In this document: in pieces, positions 43,026 to 52,963 of the stretch
Position numbering within the stretch: position 1 is the stretch's first letter
Layout: each line of letters begins with the position of its first letter
Assembly: GCF_011801145.1 (NCBI RefSeq)
Contig: NZ_CP046172.1
Location: forward strand, 5,890,001 to 5,954,000
Reading direction: 5' to 3'
Length of the DNA stretch: 64,000 bases
Source of the DNA: Nocardia arthritidis
Lineage (GTDB): Bacteria; Actinomycetota; Actinomycetes; Mycobacteriales; Mycobacteriaceae
The notes under the pieces: generated by a model
Seen by the model: the letters and a program-made list of their open reading frames with translations, nothing else
Databases searched by the model: none
Told to the model about the DNA's origin: nothing
Translations under genes and position numbers: made by a program

Positions 43026-45821
43026 GTGTTCGGGGTTCTCGGTGCCGTGCTGGTGATGCGGTCGGACGGGTCTGCGGTGGCGGTGGGTGGGCCGCAGGTG
43101 CGGGCGTTGTTGGCGATGTTGGCGCTGGAGGCCGGGCGCACGGTCGGCCGGGACGCGTTGATAGACGGGTTGTACGGGGTGGATGTCCCTGCGGACGCGG
43201 GGCATGCGTTGCAGTCGCAGGTTTCCCGGCTGCGGCGGGTGCTGCGGGACCATGCGGTGGAGGTGGTTTCGGCGGGCGGCGGATATCGGCTGGCGTTGGA
43301 TCCCGATGCGGTGGACGCGCATCGGTTCGCCCGCCTCGCCGCCGACGGTCGGCGCGCGCTGGCGGCCGGTGACGCGACCGGTGCGGCCGCCCTGCTGGAC
43401 GAGGCGCTCGCGCTGTGGCGCGGTCCGGCGCTGGCCGACGTCCGGGATATGCCCTTCGCCGACGTGCAGGTCACCCGGCTCTCCGAGGCGAAGCTCACCG
43501 CGCAGGAGGACAGGGCCGCGGCCGCGCTGGCGCTCGGCGAGGCCGGGCGGGTCATCGATGATTTCACCGAAATCGTTGCCGCCCAACCACTTCGGGAACG
43601 TGCACGAGCCCTGCTCGTCCGCGCGCTGGCCACCGATGGCCGACAGGCCGACGCGCTGGCGGTCTTCGAGGCGGGCCGGGAACTGCTCGCGACGGAGCTC
43701 GGCGCGGATCCGGGCCCGGAATTGGCCGCTGCCCATCTCGAGGTGCTGCGCGGCGAATCGGCCGTACCGGCGCGCAGCCGGACACTGCCCGCCCAGCTGA
43801 CCGAAATAATCGGCCGCGATGACGAATTATCGCGCTTGGCAACGGTATTCGGCAGAACAAGACTGGTCACCCTGACCGGACCGGGCGGTACCGGCAAGAC
43901 CCGGCTCGCCATCGCGGCGGCCGAGCGGAGCACCGGCGACGTGTGTTTCGTCGATCTCACCGTCGTGGCCGCGGATGATCAGGTCGTGCACGCGGTCGCG
44001 ACCGCGGCGGGCGTCCGGGCCGCGGCCGCCGATATCGAAACCAGGCTCACGGCAACCCTTTCCGGCCGCGCCGTACTGCTCGTCCTGGACAACTGTGAGC
44101 ACATCGTCGCCGCCGTCGCCGCGTTGACGCACCGGCTGCTCACCGCCTGCCCCGGCCTCCGGGTGCTGGCCACCAGCCGGGAGGCGCTCGGCATCACCGG
44201 CGAATTACTGTTCCCCGTAGGACAATTGGACGTCGGGGTCGCGGACGATGACCCGGACACCGCCGCGCGACGTTCGGCGGTGGCGCTCTTCGCCGAACGC
44301 GCGTCGGCCGCCAGTCCCGGTTTCACCCTCGACTCGATGACGGTCGCCGCCGTGCGACGCATCTGTACCGCACTCGACGGACTGCCGCTGGCCATCGAAC
44401 TCGCCGCCGCCCGCCTGCGCGCGCTGTCGCTGGACGAGATCGAGGCGCGACTCACCGATCGCTTCCGGCTGCTTTCCCGCGGCGGCCGTACCGCCGCGCC
44501 CCGGCACCGCACCCTGCGCGGCGTCGTCGAATGGAGTTGGGAGCTCTTGGATTCCGCCGAGCGCACGCTCGCCCGGCGGCTGACCGTATTCGCGGGCGGC
44601 TGCACATTGGCCGATGCCGAACAGATCTGTGCCGTACCGGATACCGACGATCTGCTCACCGGCCTGGTGGAGAAATCCCTCGTCGAAGCGACCGACGGCC
44701 GCTATCGCATGCTGGAGACGATTCGCGAATTCGGTGCCGAGCAGCTCACCGCCTCGGGTGAACTGGAACGCTTCCAGCGCGCCCACGCAACGCATTTCGC
44801 GCGGCTGGCGGCCGTGACCGATCCGCTGCTGCGCGGCGCGGATCAGCTCCCCGCGCTTGCCAGGCTCACCGCCGAACACGGCAATCTGCTCGCGGCGCTG
44901 CGCTGGTGCGCCGACAACGATCCGGAGCTCGGCGGGCGACTGGCACCGGATCTGTCCTGGTATCTGTGGCTGCGCGGCCTGCGCTCGGCGGCGGCCGGAC
45001 CGGCCGCCCGCATCGCCGCCACCCTGGCGAACAGCGAAACCGACTTCCCCGCAGCCGAATACGCGCTGTGCGTCACGATGGCCGCCGCGGGCGGTGCGGC
45101 GGGTCCGGCCGAACTCGCTCATGCGACGCGCGCCCTGCTGGCCGCGAAACGCCCACTGCGCCTGCCACATACCGTGCTGATGCTCGCCATGGTCACCGGA
45201 TCGATCGTCGATCCCGATGGTGATCCCGACGCCCAGCGCGACCTTTTCGACACCGATCCCTGGTCACAGGGCCTGCTGCGGCTCGGCACCGGCCTGCGTC
45301 ACCAGTTCCTCGGCGACGAAGCGGCCGCACGCGCCGAATTCACCACGGCCCTGGCGGAATTCCGGACCGTGGGCGATCGCTGGGGTATCGCCTCGACTCT
45401 GGACAAACTTTCGGCGTCGGCCCAGCGCGACGGCGCGCTGGCGGAAAGCCTGGCGCTGGCCGACGAGGCCATCGCGCTCGCGGAACAGCTGGGCACCGTG
45501 GAGGATTCGGCCGATCTGCTGATCCGCCGCGCCGACGCCCGCACCGCCGCCGGCGATTTCCCCGCGGCCCGTGCGGATTACGAGCGGGCGGGCCGCGCCG
45601 CCCACGCGGTCGGCTCGGCCGAGATGTTCGCCGACGCCCAGCGTGGTCTCGGCGACCTGGCCCGGCAACTCGGCGAATTCGATACCGCCCGCGCGTGCTA
45701 CGCGGCGGCGCTCACCGGCTGCACGGCCGACTCGATACCGGCCGCCGAGGTGCGCGCGAAGGTGGCGAACGGCATGGCCGCACTGGCCGCGAATACCGCG
45801 CAACCGCAGGGTGATTCATAA
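43026..45821 (+). CDS. AfsR/SARP-type regulator: wHTH-BTAD-NB-ARC-TPR
   Basis: A 931-residue STAND-class transcription regulator. Residues 1-90 are an OmpR-like winged helix (VALLAMLALEAGRTVGRDAL-type, LQSQVSRLRRVLRDHAVEVV), about 97-243 the BTAD domain (EALALWRGPALADVRDMPFA, GADPGPELAAAHLEVLRGES). The NB-ARC ATPase follows, with Walker A GPGGTGKT at 285-292 and Walker B VLLVLDNCEH, then the GLPLAIELAAARLRAL helix and TPR-like repeats at the end (AQRGLGDLARQLGEFDTARA). Such proteins often control secondary metabolism. The GTG at 43026 has GGGAAG 5 nt upstream; longer frames run through the tandem repeat. Confidence 0.92.
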   Translation: MFGVLGAVLVMRSDGSAVAVGGPQVRALLAMLALEAGRTVGRDALIDGLYGVDVPADAGHALQSQVSRLRRVLRDHAVEVVSAGGGYRLALDPDAVDAHRFARLAADGRRALAAGDATGAAALLDEALALWRGPALADVRDMPFADVQVTRLSEAKLTAQEDRAAAALALGEAGRVIDDFTEIVAAQPLRERARALLVRALATDGRQADALAVFEAGRELLATELGADPGPELAAAHLEVLRGESAVPARSRTLPAQLTEIIGRDDELSRLATVFGRTRLVTLTGPGGTGKTRLAIAAAERSTGDVCFVDLTVVAADDQVVHAVATAAGVRAAAADIETRLTATLSGRAVLLVLDNCEHIVAAVAALTHRLLTACPGLRVLATSREALGITGELLFPVGQLDVGVADDDPDTAARRSAVALFAERASAASPGFTLDSMTVAAVRRICTALDGLPLAIELAAARLRALSLDEIEARLTDRFRLLSRGGRTAAPRHRTLRGVVEWSWELLDSAERTLARRLTVFAGGCTLADAEQICAVPDTDDLLTGLVEKSLVEATDGRYRMLETIREFGAEQLTASGELERFQRAHATHFARLAAVTDPLLRGADQLPALARLTAEHGNLLAALRWCADNDPELGGRLAPDLSWYLWLRGLRSAAAGPAARIAATLANSETDFPAAEYALCVTMAAAGGAAGPAELAHATRALLAAKRPLRLPHTVLMLAMVTGSIVDPDGDPDAQRDLFDTDPWSQGLLRLGTGLRHQFLGDEAAARAEFTTALAEFRTVGDRWGIASTLDKLSASAQRDGALAESLALADEAIALAEQLGTVEDSADLLIRRADARTAAGDFPAARADYERAGRAAHAVGSAEMFADAQRGLGDLARQLGEFDTARACYAAALTGCTADSIPAAEVRAKVANGMAALAANTAQPQGDS

Positions 45822-45990
45822 CGCCGGGCGGTATCGCGGCAGGCCCCCGACCGATCGCCGGTCTGTCGCCGAGTAGAGCGGGATTCGAACACGAGTAGAC
45901 CGCTACTCGTGTCCTTACGGCGCGTCTGTCCGATCCTCGGTACGCGTCACCGGGTTTCGGGTGGGCGCACAGGTGATCGGGAGGTGCGCC

Positions 45991-46725
45991 ATGCCGGGTC
46001 CGGCGCGTGCGATGAGTTGTGCCGCGGCATACGCGCGGCTACGGAAGCTGGCGAACGAACAGGTAATTCGTCTTGCCGAACCGTCGACGGCGAACAGGGT
46101 GCTACTGGACGGTCTCGGCCCGCACACACCCGGGATCATCGCGGGTGTCCGGTTGCACGACACCGCGGGCGCACCCTACCGGCCTGGTCTCCTCGACCCA
46201 CGAAACGCATTGGCGCTCATCAGGTTCACCGAATTCCTCCGGGACAATTTCGGCGTCACCGAACTGCTGCTCGACGCCGGCGGTCACTGCGCGGCGCTGC
46301 GCGAGAGCCACCGCACCGGCCGCGCGATCGATGTCGCGGGTGTCGTCATGCTCGTCGGTGAGGTGCGCCGCCGGATCACGGTGGCTGACCACTGGGGTGG
46401 CGTCGCCACCGCCGCAACCCCGGGCGGCGACTGGCCCGCGCACGCCGGGCCATCGCTGCGCTACCGCCTGGACGAACCGGACGCGCATCCGCTCGGCGAT
46501 CCGGACGGCGATATGTTCGTCGCCGACTTCTTCCGCAGCGTCTACGATTTCGCGGCCGGTGAGTGGCAGGACCGCTCGACCGGACCCGATCCGGCGGGCC
46601 CGCCGACCGCCATCGGCGAACCGAGCCTCATCCGGCATCCGGATCATCCCGGATGCCCGGTGGCGCCGCACCGGCGCAGGCGCTACCGGACACATCTGCA
46701 TCTACAGATCGGCGGTACCGAATAG
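45991..46725 (+). CDS. M15-like zinc peptidase (putative D,D-carboxypeptidase/endopeptidase type)
   Basis: The 244-residue protein is not a close match to a named protein. LLLDAGGHCAALRESHRTGR, AIDVAGV contains SxHxxGxAxD (Ser106, His107, Gly110, Ala112, Asp114), the zinc-binding signature of M15 peptidases, and HLHLQIG near the end (His235, His237) supplies the second His motif. The other parts (ALALIRFTEFLRDNFGVTEL) fit the helices before the first motif. No signal peptide is seen, so it may act in the cytosol or use another export route. The ATG has GGGAGGTG 4 nt upstream. Its last 98 bp overlap the MmpL gene on the other strand. Confidence 0.65.
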   Translation: MPGPARAMSCAAAYARLRKLANEQVIRLAEPSTANRVLLDGLGPHTPGIIAGVRLHDTAGAPYRPGLLDPRNALALIRFTEFLRDNFGVTELLLDAGGHCAALRESHRTGRAIDVAGVVMLVGEVRRRITVADHWGGVATAATPGGDWPAHAGPSLRYRLDEPDAHPLGDPDGDMFVADFFRSVYDFAAGEWQDRSTGPDPAGPPTAIGEPSLIRHPDHPGCPVAPHRRRRYRTHLHLQIGGTE

Positions 46726-48991
46726 CAACCGCCACACCGATTCGATCTCGAGCCCGGCCACCCGTCCTTCGATTCGATCGCATCCATCGACCGGCGAATG
46801 CGGGTGGTGCTGGAAGCCACCAGTTCCAACGGCCCATGATCTGCATCAATGCGGGCACCAGAACGAGCCGGATCAGCGTCGCGTCGACGATCAAAGCCGT
46901 TGCGACGGCGAATCCGAGTTCCCGCAGGCCGTTCATTCGCGACGCCAGCAGGCTGCCGTACCCGACCGCGAGAATCACCGCGGCAAGCGAAATCGGGCGC
47001 GCCGTACTCTGCAGGCCGGTGGCGACCGCACGGCGATTGTCCCCTGTCGCCAGGTATTCCTCCTGTATCCGACGCACGAGGAACAACTCGTAATCCGTGG
47101 ACAACGCGAACAGCAGGACGAACACGATCAGCGGCACCTGGGGCCAGATCACCGCCGGGCCGGCCGCGGAATCGCCGCCGTGGCGCTGGAATACCAACAC
47201 GACGAGCCCATACGCCGTCCCGGTGGCGAGCAGGCTCATCAATATCGCCTTCAGCGGGAGTAGCAGGCTGCGGAGCATGACAAGCAGGAGGGCGAACATC
47301 AGGGCCAGCACACAGCCGACCACCCACCACAGCTTGACCGCCGTCTCGCCGAGGATGTCCGCCGCGGTTCCGCCTGGCCCGCCGACCAGCGCGGAGACAC
47401 CGGGCGGTATGGCACCCGGCACGATCTGTGTGCGGATCCGCTGCACCAACCGCGTCACCGTGGTCGAGTCGACGACGTGGCCGGGCAGGACGAGGATGGC
47501 GGTGAGGTCGACACCGTTGTCGAGGGAGGTAACGGCGGCGACATCCGGATCCGCACGCAGGGCCGCCTCGAGTGGTCGACTGTCCACTTCGGTGCCGTCA
47601 GCCGGCCGTTCCAGTAGAACGGCCACCGCGGCCCGCATGCCCGGCAGTTCGTGTTCCGCGATGGTGAGACCGGCGGCGAATGGCGTGTCCGCCATCGCCC
47701 GACGTTCGGGGTCGGTACCTATCGTCATATCGGTCATCGGGATTGCCGCACACAGCAATCCGACGGTGACAGCGATGGTGTACGGCCATGGGTGTCGCAT
47801 GAGGTGCTCGACCCAGCGAGTCAGCCATTCCACCCGTGCGGTAGGGCCGGTCGGCGGGGTTCGCCACGCCAGCCACGGCGTCAGCGACACCAGAACAGCC
47901 GGCAGCAATGTGACCGAGGCAGCCATCACCACGACGACCACCGCCATGGTTCCGATCGCCGCCTGAATGAATACGTGCCAGCGAACGAGGAACAGGGCCA
48001 TGGACGCCAAGATCAAGATCAGTCCCGAATACAGCACCGTGCGGCCGGTCGTGGACAACGCGGCACTGATCGCCCGTTCCGGCGCCGCTCCGGCCGCCAA
48101 CTCCTCCCGGTAGCGGTTCATCACGAACAATGCGTAGTCGATGCCGATACCCAATCCGATCGCATTGATCCCGACGAGCAGCATGCCGTCAACCGTGAAA
48201 ATCCGGGTCAGTAGGGCGAATACACCGAGGGTTACCAGCGTCGACGCAGCGGCGATCAGTACCGGCACCAATGCCGCGACCGGTTTTCGCAGACCCCACC
48301 ACAGCACTGCGATCGCGAGCGGTACCGCGACGAGTTCGATATGCCGCAGATCCGTGACCTCGACCTGCTGGGCCTGGTGACCGAATACGGATGGTCCGAC
48401 CAGATATGCACGGACCGCACCGCCGGATACCGCCTGCGTCGCGCGGTCGACGGCGGTCTGCAACACCGGCGCGCTTTTCTGACGGTGCCGATCGTCGCCG
48501 GAGAAGCCCACCAACAGATATGCCGTGTGCTCGTCGTGCAATAGCGGCCGCAGTGGTTCTAATGTGTCGGGCAACGCCAATGGCTGGTCGGGGTCACCCG
48601 CCACCGGTAGCAGGAGGACCCCGGAGACTCCCTTTTCGTGTCCCAGTGCCGCCATGCCGGCATCGATCGCCGCTCGAAATGCCGGGTCCGCTGTCCGGCG
48701 ATCGGAGGAATGCAACACCGCGATGGAAGGTTCGTCGCCTAGTGTCGGCAGACGCTCCGCCAGAATCCGGCTCACCCGTTGGGATTCCGAGCCCGACACC
48801 TCGATCGGCGGAGCCAGGATCGATCCCAGTAGGTGCGGCAGTCCGATCAGCCCGGCAATCGTCGCGATCAGCCATCCCAGGTAGACCCGGCGTCGGTATC
48901 GGACCATGGTTACCGCCAGCCACGGCAGCATGCCCCCGGAGCGCGTTGGGCCGCTTGTTCTCTCGGTGCCGCTCGTCCGCATGCCGGTCAC
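46628..48991 (-). CDS. MmpL/RND family transporter
   Basis: The 787-residue inner-membrane RND transporter has two MMPL domains. Residues about 25-55 are the first membrane helix (VYLGWLIATIAGLIGLPHLL). A periplasmic domain (ESQRVSRILAERLPTLGDEP) follows, then a five- to six-helix bundle with GINAIGLGIGIDYALFVMNR, the proton-relay GIDYALF motif, and the second repeat with VFVLLFALSTDYELFLVRRI. MmpL proteins export lipids and glycolipids. The size is that of the short YdfJ-like type rather than MmpL3. The last 60 residues after GRWNWWLP are not transporter-like and are antisense to the M15-like gene, as if the normal stop was lost. The start is GTG 48991 or ATG 48982. Confidence 0.9.
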   Translation of the reverse strand: MTGMRTSGTERTSGPTRSGGMLPWLAVTMVRYRRRVYLGWLIATIAGLIGLPHLLGSILAPPIEVSGSESQRVSRILAERLPTLGDEPSIAVLHSSDRRTADPAFRAAIDAGMAALGHEKGVSGVLLLPVAGDPDQPLALPDTLEPLRPLLHDEHTAYLLVGFSGDDRHRQKSAPVLQTAVDRATQAVSGGAVRAYLVGPSVFGHQAQQVEVTDLRHIELVAVPLAIAVLWWGLRKPVAALVPVLIAAASTLVTLGVFALLTRIFTVDGMLLVGINAIGLGIGIDYALFVMNRYREELAAGAAPERAISAALSTTGRTVLYSGLILILASMALFLVRWHVFIQAAIGTMAVVVVVMAASVTLLPAVLVSLTPWLAWRTPPTGPTARVEWLTRWVEHLMRHPWPYTIAVTVGLLCAAIPMTDMTIGTDPERRAMADTPFAAGLTIAEHELPGMRAAVAVLLERPADGTEVDSRPLEAALRADPDVAAVTSLDNGVDLTAILVLPGHVVDSTTVTRLVQRIRTQIVPGAIPPGVSALVGGPGGTAADILGETAVKLWWVVGCVLALMFALLLVMLRSLLLPLKAILMSLLATGTAYGLVVLVFQRHGGDSAAGPAVIWPQVPLIVFVLLFALSTDYELFLVRRIQEEYLATGDNRRAVATGLQSTARPISLAAVILAVGYGSLLASRMNGLRELGFAVATALIVDATLIRLVLVPALMQIMGRWNWWLPAPPAFAGRWMRSNRRTGGRARDRIGVAVAIRYRRSVDADVSGSACAGAAPPGIRDDPDAG

Positions 48992-49062
48992 AGCGTCTGC
49001 TCATATCGCTCGATTCGCCGTTGTGAATCGGCGATGATTTCACTCAGGGACACGACCGTTCG

Positions 49063-49713
49063 CTATTTCGGCTCGACGACGTGAACATCGCCTTTCACCG
49101 TGAAAGTGCCGGTCGGGAGATTTCCTCTGTCGCATGACTTCATAATCACAGCGGTGGTGGTGGTCCCACTGACAGTGAGGGCATCCGATTTGTGCTTGCT
49201 GTCCGGGGTAAGTTTTATTGTCGCCTCGAACTTCGCCGGCTTTGTCGGCCTACCCGCACCGAGCGGAATGGTGATCCTGATGTTCCCCGTGGAGATCTTG
49301 TCTTCGCCACCACTCGCTTCTTGTTCTTTCCCTTCGATGCCGGACGACTCGATCACACAGGTATTACCGGACTCGGTGAACTTCAATGTTGTTGCATCAC
49401 CTATGTCCGTGCCCGGCACATTACACCTTTTGTCATCTTCGGCAGGAACATGGAGATCGCCCTCCCCTGCGGTAGCGTTGACTTGTCCGCTATCCTTCGC
49501 GATCACGACTTTACCGTTGACACCGTTACAGTCGAACTCGCTTGCCGAGGAGTCGTTATCCGAGTCCGCCAATGTGTCCTGGGCGTTGAGAACGCTGTAT
49601 CCGAAAGCGGCCGCGCTCAACAGTCCTGCGGTAAGAAAAGCCGACCAACCCATTCCCTTTCGGCATCGCATCGAACTCACCGGCTCTCGCTTTTCCGATC
49701 GTCCTATTTTCAC
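49063..49713 (-). CDS. Secreted cysteine-containing protein, unknown
   Basis: About 216 residues from the GTG at 49713 (AAGGGA 5 nt upstream); an ATG at 49671 is an alternative. It has a signal peptide with a basic start (IGRSEKREPVSSMRCRKGMG) and hydrophobic core (SAFLTAGLLSAAAFGYSVL). The exported part is acidic and Thr/Ser-rich, with four cysteines in DCNGVNGK, KRCNVPGTD, NTCVIESS and MKSCDRGN, probably two disulfides, and strand-like segments (NIRITIPLGAG, KFEATIKLTPD, GTFTVKGDVHVVEP). Its codon third positions are clearly AT-richer than those of neighbours, suggesting transfer. It precedes the mmpL gene on the same strand, 71 bp apart. Confidence 0.7.
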   Translation of the reverse strand: MKIGRSEKREPVSSMRCRKGMGWSAFLTAGLLSAAAFGYSVLNAQDTLADSDNDSSASEFDCNGVNGKVVIAKDSGQVNATAGEGDLHVPAEDDKRCNVPGTDIGDATTLKFTESGNTCVIESSGIEGKEQEASGGEDKISTGNIRITIPLGAGRPTKPAKFEATIKLTPDSKHKSDALTVSGTTTTAVIMKSCDRGNLPTGTFTVKGDVHVVEPK

Positions 49714-50025
49714 AGGAATCCCTTCGTATGGTTTTTCGAACGAATCATTTCTGCTCGGCAACAACCGACTTCGCATCATGTTCGGTACGGCGCCGCCCGG
49801 GGATGGGTGGATCCTGGTCGGTGGCTCAGGAAGGCCACCGACCGGATAGCGGCGTGATCAGTCGATCGGGATCGCTGTGGTGCTGACGACGAAGAGTACC
49901 GAAGGTATTGTCGCCGAACGTATTCCGTGTGACCGACGGGCGCCGGATCGGCGAAAGCGAGCCGCGCCGGCGGGCACGTAGGTTAGCATCTGCACTTCGA
50001 ATCTCCCCCAAGATCGCGAGGTGTC

Positions 50026-51309
50026 GTGACGTTGGCAGGGCAGTCTTTATCCGCGTTCGATCGAGCTTTTCTCTGGTATGAGCGCACTCATCCGCGGGCG
50101 AATCCGGGGATCGGGGCGCTGGGACTCTTCGACGGCGCGGCGCCGTCGCTGGATGACGTGATCAAATGGGTGGACGCGTGTCTGGATGTGGTGCCGCGAC
50201 TGCGGTGCCGGTTGGTGCACGACCGACGCCATCCGACCGGACTGATCCCGATGCCCATTGATCTCACTGCGCTGGTACGGGAATCGGTTGCCCCGGCCGA
50301 CTCGGGTGAAGCGGGTCTGCGCGCGACGATCAACGGTCTGCTGGCCGAGCGCTTCACGCCGGACCTGCCACCCTGGCGGCTGTGGCTCATTCACGGCCAC
50401 GCGCCAGGTGAGTTCGCCACTTTGTTCGTGGCCCACCATGCGATATGCGACGGACAATCGTTGATTGCGATCATTCGAACCTTCGGTGCGGCCGCGGGGA
50501 CGCCGATGACACACGGAGACGGCGAGACCGCCGGTCCGGTGCCTCCGGGGCGGATTGTCGGGCCGAGCCCACTGGCCGTTGTTCGCGGTGCCGCGAGCGC
50601 GATGAGCAGCCTACTTCCTCCGGCGGCCCGGCTCGGGCCGCCGGCGCTCCACGGAAACCGTGACTATCACTGGGCATTCACTCCCGCCGACACCCTCCGG
50701 AAAATCGCGGATGGCTACGTCGTGACAGTGAACGACATCCTGCTGGCCACGCTGAGTGGTGTGCTGCGGGACTGGCGCGGATCGCCGTGGCACGACCTGT
50801 CGCGGCGCGGGCGGCGGCTGTGGTGCCTGATGCCGATGAGCGCACGCGACGATGTGGAGTTGAGCCGGATCGGCAACCGCGTGAGTTTCGTGCGGGTCGC
50901 CCTTCCCTGCGGGGAGCCCGACCCGGTCCGGCGTATCCGGCTCATCGCCGCCCAGACCGCGAAGGCCAAGGCGGGAGGGCGACGTGCGGCAGGAGCCGCT
51001 TTCGGTCGCGGGGCGCCCACATGGCTGGCGAGAGCGATCGTCAAGATAATCATGAGCCCCCGTTTCGCACATGTCGTGGCCGCCAATGTAGGGGTGGGAT
51101 TCGACGGAACGGTGTCGCTCGGCGGGCGACCGATGCGGGCATTGGCGCCGGTGATGGGATTACCAGCCGGGCGCCCGTTGCAGGTGGCTTTCGTTACCTG
51201 TCAAAACGACCTCGCCGCCGGTCTGGTCGCCGACGCTCGGATAGCCGGCACGGAAGAGTTGCCATCGCTTTGGGGTCGGGCGGTGGATGAGTTGGAACTA
51301 GCGCTGTAA
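50026..51309 (+). CDS. WS/DGAT-PapA-like acyltransferase
   Basis: The 427-residue protein has the condensation/BAHD-like fold of wax ester synthase/diacylglycerol acyltransferases: LSAFDRAFLWYERTHPRANP, the catalytic HHAICDG at 137-143 (HHxxxDG), VTVNDILLATLSGVLRDW, the LMPMSARDD and IGNRVSFVRVALP motifs (NR motif of WS/DGAT), and LQVAFVTCQNDLAAGLVADA near the end. It should move an acyl group from acyl-CoA to an alcohol of a lipid or glycolipid. The GTG start has GCGAGG upstream. It is followed after 18 bp by the propeller protein and is divergent from the secreted protein and mmpL. Confidence 0.85.
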   Translation: MTLAGQSLSAFDRAFLWYERTHPRANPGIGALGLFDGAAPSLDDVIKWVDACLDVVPRLRCRLVHDRRHPTGLIPMPIDLTALVRESVAPADSGEAGLRATINGLLAERFTPDLPPWRLWLIHGHAPGEFATLFVAHHAICDGQSLIAIIRTFGAAAGTPMTHGDGETAGPVPPGRIVGPSPLAVVRGAASAMSSLLPPAARLGPPALHGNRDYHWAFTPADTLRKIADGYVVTVNDILLATLSGVLRDWRGSPWHDLSRRGRRLWCLMPMSARDDVELSRIGNRVSFVRVALPCGEPDPVRRIRLIAAQTAKAKAGGRRAAGAAFGRGAPTWLARAIVKIIMSPRFAHVVAANVGVGFDGTVSLGGRPMRALAPVMGLPAGRPLQVAFVTCQNDLAAGLVADARIAGTEELPSLWGRAVDELELAL

Positions 51310-51327
51310 GCGCGGCGACGAAGGGGG

Positions 51328-52899
51328 ATGAAGCAACCTATGGGTCGCAAGCCGGGCACTGTACCGCCCGAATTCGCCGAATTGATTCCGGACGATCAAC
51401 GGCTATTGGCGTCGTGTTTCGATAATTATCATTCGGTAGGTGGCGGGCTATTCGCTATCGGATCCGAAGTGGAGCGCATCGACCACCTCTCCAGCACCGG
51501 TATGGATTATTCCGACGGTAAGCTCTATCGCTGCCTGTGGAGTACGGATGGAAATCCGGCCGAACTCGTCGCCTATGACCATATCGGCGTGCTGAACTAT
51601 CGACGGCTGGACAACATCTCCATGCCGCACGATGTCATGTCCATCGATGGCCGAATATTGATCGCCGCCACCATACAGAACCAGGTGCAGTGGATCGCCG
51701 CGGACGGCAGTGTCGTCCGGTGCTGGACGGCGCCCGGCGAAGTGGACAGCTGGCATCTCAACAGCCTCGCCACCTTCGACGGCGGAATCGCCGTGTGCGC
51801 CTTCGGCCGCTACGAACATCGCCGCGGCTGGCAGGCGGCGGGAAAACCGGCGAACGGATGTGTCATCGACCTCGAATCCGGTCGGCAATTACTCGGCGGT
51901 CTGCACGCGCCACACAATCCCTATTTCCTCGGCACGTCCTGGCTGGTCTGCAATTCCGCCGCGGGTGAGATCATCGAGGTCGGCCATGCGACCGGCGAAG
52001 TGCTGCGGCGACAATCGCTACCGGGCTGGCCGAGGGGCCTGCTGGTGACCGAGCGGCACCTATTCGTCGGCCTGAGCGCCGACCGGCACGCCGCCGGTTC
52101 CAAGGGAACCGCGAGCGTCGTCGCCATCGACAGGGAAACCCTGAGGCCGATCGCCCGAGCGGACTGTCCGGCACGGGAGATCTACGCGCTGTCCATGGTT
52201 CCGGAAACTCTGCTCGACGGCCTACGGCGTGGGTTCGCGACGAACGCGACCAGGGTGCACGAACAAGGGCAGTGGGCGATGTTCGATGGGTTGGGGATCG
52301 AGCCTCGTCGGCTCTGGGCGGTCGGCGAGCTCGTCAGCCCCGAGGAGCAGGGCGTCCATATAGTCGTCGACGCACCCCCGGTGAACCCCTTCCCGGCGGG
52401 CGTTCTGCTGTCGCTGCACTGCACGATCACGAATATCGGAACCGCGATACTGACGCCGGCGCCACCGCATCCAACGAAGATCATCCACCGCTGGTACGAC
52501 GCGAACGGCGACATCGTTCCCACCGAGGAGATCACCGCGGCCCTCGGCGCGAGCCTGCCACCCGGATCGATGTTGACCGTTCCGGTTCGAGCCCGTGCGC
52601 CCCGGAACCCCGGATGCTATCGACTGCGGATCACCGCTGCCCAGGACGGCGGCCAGAGTTTCGATGAAACCGGCAGATCGAATTATCTCGATCTCGATGT
52701 GACAATATGCGGGAACAACACCCGCGGCACCGACTCCACACCACGCGCGGCCACCAACGGCTGCTACAGCGAAACCCGCAGCAGCACAGTAAAATCGGTG
52801 CACAATGTCACCGAAAGTGTGCTAGAGCCAACGTTTTTCGCCGGACCGGCCGACCGGTCTCGGGCCGCCGCACCGCGACCCGATACGGTCGAGTCGTGA
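51328..52899 (+). CDS. TIGR03032/DUF4915-like propeller protein with Ig-like C-terminal domain
   Basis: The 523-residue protein has residues 20 to about 300 that look like a beta-propeller with repeated strand motifs (ISMPHDVMSIDGRILIAATI, SWHLNSLATFDGGIAVCAFG, GLHAPHNPYFLGTSWLVCNS, GWPRGLLVTERHLFVGLSAD), similar to TIGR03032-type proteins of glycan loci. Residues about 345-465 resemble the Ig-like domain attached to glycosyltransferases and sulfatases (IIHRWYDANGDIVPTEEITA, LPPGSMLTVPVRARAPRNPG, CYRLRITAAQDGG). A low-complexity tail of about 55 residues ends the protein. Codon use is less GC-rich than in core genes. It is probably co-transcribed with the acyltransferase. The exact function is unknown. 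Confidence 0.65.
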   Translation: MKQPMGRKPGTVPPEFAELIPDDQRLLASCFDNYHSVGGGLFAIGSEVERIDHLSSTGMDYSDGKLYRCLWSTDGNPAELVAYDHIGVLNYRRLDNISMPHDVMSIDGRILIAATIQNQVQWIAADGSVVRCWTAPGEVDSWHLNSLATFDGGIAVCAFGRYEHRRGWQAAGKPANGCVIDLESGRQLLGGLHAPHNPYFLGTSWLVCNSAAGEIIEVGHATGEVLRRQSLPGWPRGLLVTERHLFVGLSADRHAAGSKGTASVVAIDRETLRPIARADCPAREIYALSMVPETLLDGLRRGFATNATRVHEQGQWAMFDGLGIEPRRLWAVGELVSPEEQGVHIVVDAPPVNPFPAGVLLSLHCTITNIGTAILTPAPPHPTKIIHRWYDANGDIVPTEEITAALGASLPPGSMLTVPVRARAPRNPGCYRLRITAAQDGGQSFDETGRSNYLDLDVTICGNNTRGTDSTPRAATNGCYSETRSSTVKSVHNVTESVLEPTFFAGPADRSRAAAPRPDTVES

Positions 52900-52963
52900 G
52901 CGAGCGAACCATAGGCACAGCAGCATTGCTAGCGACGGAGCCGAGCGCCGGCGAGGCGCGGTC

